DNA from: Cyclospora cayetanensis
Taxonomy: Eukaryota; Apicomplexa; Conoidasida; Eucoccidiorida; Eimeriidae
Direction: 5' to 3'
Assembly (NCBI RefSeq): GCF_002999335.1
Contig: NW_020312204.1
Coordinates: 1 to 45,082 of the forward strand
Length of the DNA: 45,082 nt
The translations under genes and the position numbers were made by a program. A model generated the notes under the pieces. The model was not told the origin of the DNA, searched no databases, and saw only the letters and a program-made list of their open reading frames with translations. This document shows positions 26,093-35,858 of this stretch, in pieces (within the stretch, counting starts at the first letter, position 1; each line of letters starts with the position of its first letter).

Positions 26093-26300
26093 GTTGTGTG
26101 CGTGTGCATTAGATGCTATATGACAGTAGATGCTATGTGACAGTAGCTGTGCGTGCTCGGAGTGCTCAAAGGGTGCAACGACGCCGCGCAACATAGCCTT
26201 TGCTCCCCTTGAATAGGACTTATCGGGAACGTAGGGGAAAGAAAGTTTCCTAGGAGAAGAACCTCAACAACTTTGCGCTTAGTTTTAATCGAGTCGCAAA
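26093..26300 (-). pseudogene. Exon fragment related to 34.03-34.2 kb
   Basis: The minus strand reads EHSEHAQLLSHSIYC, resembling KYSDHSQLIVQSIYC at 34.05-34.1 kb. The DNA shares tgtgtgcgtgtgca, then tagatgct, and a following ctcggagtgctc versus atcggagtactt. This copy contains an 18-base tandem duplication (tagatgctat, then tgacag) that breaks the frame. An upstream piece, KVVEVLL, may match QILLNFL of the other copy. Confidence 0.45.
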
Positions 26301-27952
26301 TTAAGGGTCTCCTTGCGGAGACCTTAGACAGGACGCTACACCCGTGGCAGGCTTTGCTACAACCCCGGCCTCCTCTGTGCTTACTGCAGATAAGCACCAA
26401 GGTACATGAAAAAACGACTTATGGATATCGACCAGTGACTATGAATACCATTAGGGTGTCTCATGTCCTACTTTCCCCTCCCACAGCCCAGCGTACTTGA
26501 TGAGCTCCCAAGGCCAATCGGCGGATAGCAATGGGTCGCTTGGGCATCGACTGCTTCTTTTCTATCATCCGCATTCTACAGAATCAGCGACTCTAGCTAT
26601 GGCTGTTTGCAGATACTCTGCGGTACTAGAGAATAGTTGTTCAATCGGCCACTACTTCTTCATGAAAAAAAAGTGGGGCTACTCCCACACTCCACATTTA
26701 AAAGCTCAGATATCCCCTCCACAGATACACATCAAGCTTTGTTTGCAGCCGGGATCCTTAGGCTGCAGTTGTTGTAAAGCCTTCCATGCTACGTGAAGCG
26801 TCCTGGTAGGAGAGCTGCTGCAGGGTCCTTTCGCTGCTCTTGCTTTTCAGTCTGTAGTGGTGGTGCTCCTGCTACGCTCTGAAAGCTTTAGTTTCTCACT
26901 AAAGATGAAATTTATGACTCTTGTCAAAAAATGTAGTCTTCATCGACGGCCCAACTTTGAAGCTGAAGGAGCAGTGCCCCAGTGACCCTCGGAGATGGTT
27001 TTCTTCTGCGTGTCCGTTTTCCTATTCAAAGAGCGGAGAGATCAGCAAGCAAGAAAATGACCAATGAAGGCTCGAATACGGTAATGAGCTTCCTCTTAGG
27101 TTGGAGTAGACCTCCAGTGGTCTGTCACCGGCATTCCTGGCAAAGCGGCGCAAGCTGAACCCCTCGCGTTCTGCCAGGAAGCTGGGCAGGCAGATTTTAC
27201 ATAGCGTAGATATTAGTGCACATACAGAGCCATGTCAAATCCCTGAACAACCTCAGCACCAAGCGCAATAGCCAGGAACGTAACGCCAGTCTCCCACCCT
27301 GCAGTTTGCAGCCGATGCCGGGCGACAAACACACATGCCAAAGCGGTGCTTTTTTCAAGGAAATACTGTGCTCCGGGAAACAAAAGAACAAAATAAACTC
27401 AAATAATAGCATGTTACAGTTCTCGTAGCCTCTCGGTTCCTCGCTGCGACATCTCATGGGGGGTGCTGCTGAGGCCCGCAGCAGCGGGCGGAAGGGGCAA
27501 CCGTAGCGGCGGCACTACTATGCGCAGCATTACCAGCATCCGTGGTATCATAGCAGCAGCAGCAGCTCACGCGTGCCGCTGCTATCTTCAGCATCTCGTT
27601 CCAACAAAGAAGCCTCTGTCTTATCCTCTTTTCCGTTTTGGTTAGTGGGAAACCTCCCAAATGCCACATCCCGCTCGGCGAGGGCTCTGGCACTCTCTCT
27701 GCTTAACCCCAGGGAATACATTGGCCTTAACTGCCGCCCCTTCCACGTGCGCTTCTCTCCAGCAACTGCAACTGAAATACCAGTACAGACAGCAGGAGGA
27801 GTGCCATCTGCAGCGGCGACAACCGCCACACAGCAAAACACACCTATGAGGCCCCCAACGAGACGGTGCGTCTTTTCTGTTTCCTCCACATAGCTGCAGG
27901 GAACAACGCATAGTGCTCCGACTGGGGTGTCCATATTACAGCTGCTGCAAGC
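26301..27952. other. Intergenic; boundary from repeat-poor to repeat-rich DNA
   Basis: No gene can be defended. Near 27440-27480 the composition shifts to G+C-rich DNA with gctgctg and cagcag motifs, which continues to the window end. A minus-strand frame from an ATG near 27935 to 27548 includes a hydrophobic stretch (GGLIGVFCCVAVVAAA), but it overlaps the leader of the next gene and has no homology I recognise. Confidence 0.45.
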
Positions 27953-30900
27953 ATGCCGGATGGCGTGGCGGCAGCAGGGGCAAATCCAGCGGGAGGGGCC
28001 TCCCCATGCTATAGCATGCCTCGGCAGCAACGGAGAGCGACACTGCTGTCTATCAGGAGCAGCAGGACCGCTAGAGGAGCTCAGCTCTCCGCTGAGGCGA
28101 TTCGCCAGTTCTTCGATACAAAGCCTGCGGAAGACTCGGGGGGAACCACCACAAACTCGAGGAAGTTAGACTGCAGCCTCTTCAACAGCCAGGCGCAACA
28201 GGATGCCTCTGCCCCCCGACACCTCGTGGCTGCAGTGCCTTGCCTGCCCGCAAGAGCAGCAGCCGACACAGCTGTGGCAACGGCAGTCGCTGCATCGGGA
28301 ACAGGAGCGCTTCTCGCCAAAGATCTTGCAGCAACTGTGTCTCCTACGGCATCCAAAGGGGAAGCGTCAGGAAGTGAGGCGAGGAAGCCCAGGAATGACT
28401 CTGCACCGGCAATGCAGCGTCCTCTTCAAGACGCCTTTGGCTTCTGTGGTGCCGTTGCAGCAGCCTTTGGAGAGCCAACAGTGGCTGCATCAGACGCTGA
28501 AGGGGCGCGAGCTGTGCCTTTTCGCTGGAAACTGAAACGCAGCAGTAGCAGCAGCAGTTGCAGTAGCAGCAGTAGCAACAGTTGCAGCAGCAGTTGCAGC
28601 AGCAGCAGTAGCAGCAGCAGTTGCAGCAGCAGTTGCAGTAGCGTTTGCAGCAGTAGCAGCAGCAGTTGCAGTAGCAACAGTTGCAGCATTTCTGCGTTTT
28701 CCTTTGGAGCAGAGCGATCTCGCAAAACACACCGAAAGAACGAAGCGGGCACATCTTGGGGGACCTCATATGTCATACCCCCACGTGTTGCTGGTTCTGC
28801 CATGAGCGCCTCTAGCTGCGGCAATGCCTTTACCACCACACGAAAAGGCGAGAATTCCGGAGGCTACAGACTTGCCTTGGGGGCGTCTTCTCCCGCTCTG
28901 CAGAGTTTCGTAGGACAGAGCTCTCCAGCCACAGACACAGAGGCTCTAAGAGTCTCCTCCTGTTCAGCTATCACAAAGAAAGAAACCATCGCAGACTCGA
29001 AAAATAGCCGCAGTTTCGTGGATTGTATGGCACCTGCTACTCCTGCTGCTTCGCATTCGCGACCATGGGCAGAGCTGCCAGAGCCGCTGGTGCTGCAAGT
29101 TCTCGATTATGGCGGAAAAGAACTCGGCATGAGTCGGTCTTTCTTCTTGCAGCTAACGCTCCGCAAGCGATTGTTGCTGATGCCGCTACTGCACATGCTA
29201 CTGCAAATGCTACTGCAGATGCTACTGCACATGCTACTGCAGATGCTACTGCTACTGCAGATGCTACTGCTTCTGCTACTGCACATGCTACTGCTACTGC
29301 AGATGCTACTGCACATGCTACTGCTACTGCAAATGCCTCTGCTACTACTTCTGCTACTGCTCCTGCTACTGCTCCTGCTACTGCTACTGCTACTGCTCCT
29401 GCTACTGCCGATGCTGCTTTCGCGATTTTGTCGCTCCCCCGCTGCTTTTACACGGCACCGGGATCTACCGAAGGCGCAATTTTTTTTCGCCAGCTCATGT
29501 GCCCTTTGCTGCTGCTGTCGGCTTCCCTGCTGCTGCTGCTAATGCTGCAGCATGTCGCCGATTCGCAGGAGTCGTTCGTCGTCAGCGCCGCGTGTTACGT
29601 TTCTCTGGGGATGCCTCGATGTCTACCACTTTTGCAGAGACCCTCGTAAAGGCAATCATGAGGCAAGCTTTCTTTCACCCCACGGTTGGACGACTTAGAC
29701 ACCTCACCAAGCGAAAATCCTGTAGAGCAACATAACAACACACACTTTGAGATGGCTTGCTCTGCACGGATCGCTGCCCCTGCTGTTGTTGATGTCATCA
29801 GTGCTGCTATTGTTGTTGATGTCATCACTGCTGCTATTGTTGTTGATGTCATCACTGCTGCTATTGTTGCTGATGTCATCACTGCTGCTATTGTTGTTGA
29901 TGTCACCGCTGCCATGGCCGCCTCGAAGAGAGCAGCAGCACCTGCCATTTACGCAGCGGGCGCGACTTCTTCTTCTAGAGGGAAAGAGACCTAGAGAGAG
30001 AGTGCGTCTTTTTTGAACGCGGAGCGAGCTGCTCCTGCTGCTGCTGCAGTTGCTATCATCGCCTTTGCGGCTGTTTTGCATGCAGCTCCCCGAGTTTGCG
30101 GCTGCTAGAGGTCACCGCAGGCGGTGGGCTGAGTGCGTCTCAGCTGGAGCGGCTATCCAGAGCTCGTAGCAGCGCCTTGCCCCAGAAACTGCAGGTTCTT
30201 GTCTTGCGGCGTTGCAACAGACTGACGGATAAGAGTCTGAGGACGCTGCTGCTCAGGTGTGACATGCTTCCGCAGCCGCTTTCCTGCCTGTGCGAGTTTG
30301 TGGATGGATAACGGAGTCAAGGTTACCACAGGCATGCAAGTGCCGCCGCTGGAGCCCAGCACACCCGCTTGCATGCGATGTGCCCCTTTCCCCATCCCAG
30401 GCGCCCACCACCTCCATCCATCCGACCGTCTCCATCCCCCCCTATCCCCCGCATGCTTTCCTCTGTGCGTGTCGTGCTGCAGGCTGCGCGAACTCCGGTG
30501 TGTTGACTTGAGAGACTCCTTCTCGTTGACAGATGAGGCACTCTCCACACTGGGCCTGCTGCCGCGGCTTGAACGCGTGGCATTGGGGCTAACAGCGGGA
30601 GCCAGGGGATGCTGTCGCCTCACCTGCCGCGCGCTTAAGGCCCTTTTCACACCGCAACACAAGCAGCATGTGCAGCAGCAGCAGGAAGAGGAGTGCATCT
30701 CGCCAGTCAAATTTCTCTCTCTCGCTCGTTGCAGCGAGATGAAGGACTTTGCAGTTTTGGCAGCAGCAGCCAAGACACTCGTGAGGGCTCATGTCTCCCG
30801 CTACTGTCTGATCTTTGCTGTTTGTGCGCTGCCTCTGCCACGTCAAAGCAGCTCTTTGCGGGCTCAGGCGTTGCGGCCTTTGGAAGCAGTGTGTGTGTGT

Positions 30901-32416
30901 GTGTGTGTATGTATGTACGAGTGTATGTATGTGCGTATGTATGGATGAGTGTACGAGTGTATGGGTGTAGGTGTAAGTGTACGAGTGTATGTGTGTATGT
31001 ATGAGTGTACGAGTGTATGTGTGTGTGTGTGTATGAGTATGTGTGCATGTATGTATGAGTGTGTGCGTATGTATGTATGAGTGTGTGCGTATGTATGTAT
31101 GAGTGTATGTATGTGTGTGTGTGTGTGCATGTATGTAGGAGTGTATGTGTGTGCTTGCCTGTATAAGTAATGTTTGCACATGTCCATGTATGTAGTTCGC
31201 GTCTAGGAACTGCAGCAAGAAGCGCAGGAGTGCCAAAAATAAGGTTCCTGTGCAGTGGATTTCGTGTGGGCGAGCAGGAGTTTCTTGACCTCCGAGGGAC
31301 GGCCATCGACGACTCTTCTGCCGCCGTCTTTGCTTCTCTGTCTAACCTTCAAGCGCTCGTTCTCGCAGGCAAGCAGTTGCAGCAGAGGCTGCAGGAGCTG
31401 TGGCAGTAAAGCCGTGCGGGATGTCTTGGCAGCGGGATATTTTAGGAGAGAGAAAGCTTTTATTGATTTTCCCAGCGCGTTGAAAGAACCCCCGTGATGC
31501 ACTGCCTCCTGCGCACGTGTGCTTCGCCAGTGTGGCCGCCATGTGGTATCTGCGTCGGTGCCCTTCCTCTGCTTCTGTGGGGTGTATAGACACCGCAGTC
31601 ACAACGACAACAGTCTCAGCAGTGGTGGACGGCTGCTCGAAGCTGCAGATGTTGGATTTGTCGTGCACGGGACCTGTGTCTCGCGCCTGTCTCTTCCGTC
31701 TCGCCTTTTCTCTCCAATCGATTTCCCGCCTCAAGCTGAGCCACACTGCGTGAGCCCTCTTGAGGCTCCCCAGCCGCTGATTCGAGCTACCGGGCATGTG
31801 GTTATGCCTCCTGATAATATCGGCAGCAGCACTGTGCTGAATGGTGAAGCTTTCGCCTGCCTGTTGCTGCTTTCGTTGCTCTGCAGAGCTATTGACGACG
31901 GCCTGCTTGCGCATCTGCTGGCTGAGCTGCCTCTGCTAAAGTTTCTTGACGTTTCGCATTGCTGGAGGGTTACTTCGGCCTTCTCCGATTCGCCCTTCAC
32001 CGTTGCCTCAGGTATCTATGCTCCTGCGAGGGATAGCGCTTGTGCTGCCTCCCCACACGCGGCTGCAGCATGCGCCTGTATGGCTCGCTGCTCCAGACGA
32101 GACACTCCTTGAAAAACCGTTTGTTGTCTCTTTTCCTGTATGACTGACTGGCATGCTTGCCTTGCCTCCGTGTTTCGCCCGCTGCGCTGCTCTGCGTGGG
32201 AGAAGGGGGGGAAGTTCGCAACGAAATGCGCTGAAAGCTTAGGAATTCGCCCCTTCGACAGCTCTGCTGTGTGTTCCTGCAGGGAAACAGCTGAAGCGCT
32301 TGGGCCTGTTTGGGTGTAATGTCGAGAGACAACGAGTCGAGGCTGCTCTCATCGCCGCGGGGGCTACAAACGCTCGATTGTCTTTACACAATGTAAGACG
32401 CTTGTCGTGCGCCTAG
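27953..32416 (+). CDS. F-box / leucine-rich repeat protein (8 exons, 746 aa model)
   Basis: F-box/LRR proteins choose substrates for SCF-type ubiquitin ligases. The phase-consistent model is 27953-29132, 29551-29662, 30086-30256, 30483-30780, 31278-31368, 31620-31749, 31887-32011 and 32283-32416, 2241 bases with stop. A Ser/Cys tract (about residues 197-245) is coded by AGC repeats. The F-box begins LPEPLVLQVLDY (about 375) and continues CRRFAGVVRRQRRVLRFSG across an intron. LRRs follow: LRLLEV, LQVLVLRRCNRLTDKSL, LRCVDLRDSFSLTDEAL, FLDLRGTAIDDSS, LQMLDLSC, LKFLDVSHCWRVTSA and LKRLGLFGCNV. Two introns (after 29662 and 31368) need the donor AG/GCAAGC, that is, GC-AG. The first donor (gtcggt) is weak. 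Exon 8 also has a strong donor (gtaaga, 32393), so the gene may continue; an acceptor at 33174 would keep phase. Confidence 0.75.
28541..28687 (+). repeat. AGC/TGC trinucleotide repeat coding Ser and Cys
   Basis: Imperfect cagcagtagcagcag and ttgcag units inside exon 1 of the F-box gene. In frame it reads as runs of Ser broken by Cys and Asn. The other frames on both strands are also open over the tract. Confidence 0.95.
29177..29420 (+). repeat. 12-base repeat gctactgcagat, inferred intronic
   Basis: About twenty imperfect copies built from gctact, gcagat and gcacat units. In the gene model it fills the first intron (29133-29550). It is open in frames giving Ala/Thr-rich or Leu/Met-rich peptides, which explains the long artificial reading frames across it. 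Confidence 0.9.
29791..29915 (+). repeat. 27-base tandem repeat, about 4.5 copies
   Basis: Units of gatgtcatcactgctgctat plus tgttgtt repeat with few changes. In one frame they read DVITAAIVV. It lies in the inferred second intron of the F-box gene. Confidence 0.9.
30888..31165 (+). repeat. TG-rich microsatellite region in intron 4 of the F-box gene
   Basis: Imperfect tgtg and tgta runs with gagtgtatg interruptions. It lies between exon 4 (ends 30780) and exon 5 (starts 31278). Confidence 0.95.
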
Positions 32417-33250
32417 CGTGTGTTGCTGCTATTGCTGGTGAAAGTGTTGCCCAAGGTACAGTCTTGCGTGTGCTGTTGCTCAAGCATCTGCTGGGGTCCA
32501 TGCTGTGGCAGCCGGTAAGCGCTGCTCCTATGCCACCGCTGCAGCACCGAGCGACGCTTTTGTGGGGTAGTCCTGCGTATGGGGTGGCTGTGCGCACCAG
32601 GAAATGGTTTTGTTTGATATGCCTCGGGTGTACGCAACAATGAATGGGCTCGACATTTGAACGGAGGCTTGCCTCTCCAGCAAATCCTCTGGTTCTCTCT
32701 AAGGGCTGTCTACTCATTTTTCAGCCTTCGCGTGGCCTATGGCAGGTTCCCTTAAGGGACGCAGTGCACGCGAAAGGCCACGGGGAGTCTTCAGCATACT
32801 GGCGGGGTTCGTACGGCTCACGGAGCAGCACCCGGTAGTTGCAAGGAAGAGGGCCTTCACTCACCGGCCTATTGTATCTTGCATGCGATTTTTGCGTGGC
32901 TGCTGCTGCCATAGGAAGCATTAGAACGCTTCCAGCTGAGAATTCGCCAGCCTAAGGGCAGGCAGAGCTCCAGCTGCACTCGTTCCTTTTTGCTTTCGTT
33001 TTTTTGTATGTAGACGCATTCAGTCAGCTAGGGACTGCGGGCTGCTGTTTCTCACTCTCCCTAGCTCCCTCGCCGTCTCTACCAAATTCGCTCCTTCTTC
33101 GCTGCTGCCTTCGGCCCCAAAGCTACCCACTCTCCTAGTTGCACCGACCAAGGAGACAAGCATGTGTTTTGCAGCTGCGTGAGGTTGTAGATCATGATGT
33201 CTTTGCGCTCTTTGCTGTACAGCTCTACCGTGCGCAGCTTGCTAGACAGC
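32417..33250 (+). other. Possible downstream exons of the F-box gene
   Basis: A stretch with a strong donor at ccg/gtaagc near 32517 (VLRVLLLKHLLGSMLWQP) and an acceptor at 33174 followed by LREVVDHDVFALFAVQLYRA look exon-like on the plus strand. The latter joins in phase to exon 8 of the F-box gene if its donor at 32393 is used. No domain is recognised. Confidence 0.35.
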
Positions 33251-34236
33251 ACCCTCTAGGGCCTTGCACTGTTGCTTATCAGGAAGTTTCAGATATGCAA
33301 AATGCACACGTTACAAGCGGGCGCTGCAGCCTGCGTGATCGCGCGAAAGCCGGTTGCATCCATAAGGTTCATGTCTAAGCTTTTTACAGCACGTTTGCTA
33401 AACGTCTCAAGCTTTGCAGGCAACTCGCCAACAATCACAGGCGTCACCGCCACTGGTTTGGCCGAAAAGCATTTGGGTCGGAGCGGCACCTAAGCAGCCA
33501 GAGAGTTGTGTAGGACAGGAGGACGGGGTCTTTTGCATGTTGAGGGGTCGCGAAAACACCTGCAGCCAACGGGTGCAGCCATCCATGCAGGAGCCTGGTA
33601 GGGTAAAGAAAGTCGTATCGTGGGGAGGCGTCCACGCAGGGGCTGCTTCAAATTCCAGACTGTGTGCATCATTGCGAGCAGGCAGTTTTGTCACAGCCAT
33701 ACGGGCCCTGCGTGCGCCTTGGAGATGATGTGGTCTCCGGGAATTGGCTCACGGATGAGCGCAAGTACAGGCAAAAAGTCTGCTTGCAGCTCGCGCAAAC
33801 CAGCGAGCAGCCTCAGTCATTTTTTTCTTAAGCGTCAGTATCTAAGGAACTAACGCAGCAAACTGGTGTCGCACGCCCGCTTCTAGCGGTCTCAGCTACG
33901 CATCGATTCCTTGTACTGCATCTGTTATGTTGAACTAAGGACGGGACAGCATATACTAGTCGATCCTCCTGTTCTTTCGCGAATCTTATTGACTGCACAA
34001 GAGTATTCGCCAGAGACAAAATGACCCAATACTGTGTGCGTGTGCAGTAGATGCTTTGTACAATCAACTGCGAATGATCGGAGTACTTGAGGAGTGACGC
34101 TACGCGCACCCACACCGAGCCTGTCCCCCATGTCGCGGAGGAGCGCTCGCAGGGAAGGGAGGAGGAGCGTCTTTTGAGACATACTCAGAAAATTCAATAA
34201 AATTTGTGTGGAGTCCGGGTTGAAGTGTCTATCCAT
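33250..34236 (-). pseudogene. Possible minus-strand gene with frame changes, unrecognised
   Basis: From ATG 34236 the frame reads MDRHFNPDSTQILLNFLSM and SLRALLRDMGDRLG. Protein-like sequence then continues in another frame (LKYSDHSQLIVQSIYC, then VILSLANTLVQSIRFAKEQ). Lower down, LLAGLRELQADFLPVLALIR (about 33810-33730) and LHGWLHPLAAGVFATPQHA (about 33595-33540) look exon-like. The short distance between frames leaves little room for an intron near 34100, so either a frameshift or a missed splice is involved. The helical, Leu-rich character suggests a solenoid protein, but I do not recognise it. A related fragment lies at 26.1-26.3 kb. Confidence 0.4.
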
Positions 34237-35858
34237 GGTGACCCTAGAAGAGGCGATACACTTGCGCGCAGTCAAGAGGACCCACGTCCACTGTCTTTGT
34301 AGAAAGTAAGTCCTGATGACAAACAGTCTTGACGCCCCTTCACAACGGCAGGTGTGGTCACTAAGAGAAAGAACATGGAAATTTCATGAGCTGTTTAACT
34401 TGCAAAGATGGTTTGATCCACTCATGCATGAGGAAGCCACTATCTGATGATACGGGGTGATTTTCTGATTGCTGTGAGAATGTCCAGATTATGCAATTAC
34501 TAAGAGTCTTTAGTCCTTGCCTGGTGAATCGATATTGGCATTTTTTTCTCGCCCCAGAGTGAGCACTAACCGTTGGCCTTGCGACAGGAGGAGGAAGCCC
34601 GTGCGGCCTTATATATACACACATACAAATGCTCCCTTGGGATACAGGGCACTACAGTGGCTCTATACCCTATATGCCTGTCTCTTTGTGTAGCTGAGAA
34701 GCTATGGCCAGTAGGGCAAGTGACACGTCATGCTTTCTAAGAAGTGCTTGTGCTTTGTTGCGCTCTCTCGGTTTCATTGCCTTTAAAGGCACTTTGGCTT
34801 TGGGGCACCGCATATTGTTTATAGCCCTCTGCAGGTGTGCATCAGTTTAGATGCATCATTTTGGATGGTACTTATGCATGTTGCTTCGTGAGAGAGCTAG
34901 TTATTTGCTTGCTGCATCGCGCATAATCTAGACACACAGGAGCATGCAAGGGCCGAGCTGCTACCCGCTAAACCTGCGCATGTGCCGAGACGCTGTACAG
35001 GGCTGTCTCAGGCATAGCAAGCCGATGCCGAGCCTCTGCCAGAGTCGGCGCAACAAAGAGGCTGACAGGAAGAAGACGGGAGGGAGTGACGGCAAAAGCC
35101 GTGTAGGCAAGCTACTTGGACGAGGCCTCAGAAGCATTTGGGGCTAGAGATAGCTCAATAGGAGCATTTAAGAAGCAGCGCACGCGCTGGGAAAACAGCA
35201 CAGCCACGCCATCCGACTTCGCCTACAGAGGGCAATCTCCCGCTTGGGCTTGAAGTCGACAGACCCCGGCGCAGCAGAAGAACCGTTTTGGAGGTTTTGA
35301 ACACAGCATGCACCCGTAAAAAGGAATGTTTGCGATATATTTTTTAGTGTCTACTCTTTCAAGACTGGGGACTGCTGCACGAGCAGAACCTTCGATGCCG
35401 ACCGACCAGCCCCCACCCACCACCACCCTCAACTGGTGTGTTCCACCGCGCCGCATTGTCTTCGTCTTCTTCTTGTGAAGAGCATCGAGTCTTTTCCGTA
35501 ATTTCAAAAGCCAAAAATCAAATCTGAAATCCAACACTGGGGTCGTGTGCAGCTGCGTATTCAAGTGGACGCAACGGATGGGCGCTGCGGCAGGCTGCCA
35601 TCTCCCTCTGGCTCGCCTGCCAATTGGAAGTCTCACCTCTGGCTGCTTTCCTCGGGCAGCATATGAAGTGACACTGCAGAGGACTGCGGCTTCTGGATAA
35701 GTGCGAGGCACGCTTCCTCCGCAGTTCCTTCGATTTCGCGGGGGTTGTGGGGTGTCTTCGTGTTTCGCGGCCATATTCTCCCTCCCCCGCTGAGTGTCTC
35801 GTTGTCTGCTTGCCGACTAAGACTGCCCCAGAGGCCTCTGCTGCTGCATGCGCGCGAA
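34237..35858. other. Intergenic region upstream of the Ctf4-like gene
   Basis: No supported gene. A plus-strand frame at 34944-35147 (67 codons, ATG) encodes a basic peptide without motif. The last few hundred bases should contain the Ctf4-like gene's promoter and leader; its frame is open back to 35745 without an ATG. Confidence 0.4.

Noticed and set aside
27548..28030. Minus-strand frame with a hydrophobic segment
   Set aside because: Opens with TTG, overlaps the start of the F-box gene, and repeat-rich G+C-rich DNA yields many such frames.
28344..28839. Several minus-strand Leu-, Cys- or Ala-rich frames
   Set aside because: They are readings of the AGC repeat in other frames and are explained by the repeat.
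29023..29649. 208-codon Ala/Thr-rich plus-strand frame
   Set aside because: It is the 12-base repeat read in another frame; the F-box continues across this region by splicing.
30589..31236. His/Thr/Tyr-rich minus-strand frames
   Set aside because: Translations of the TG microsatellite on the opposite strand.
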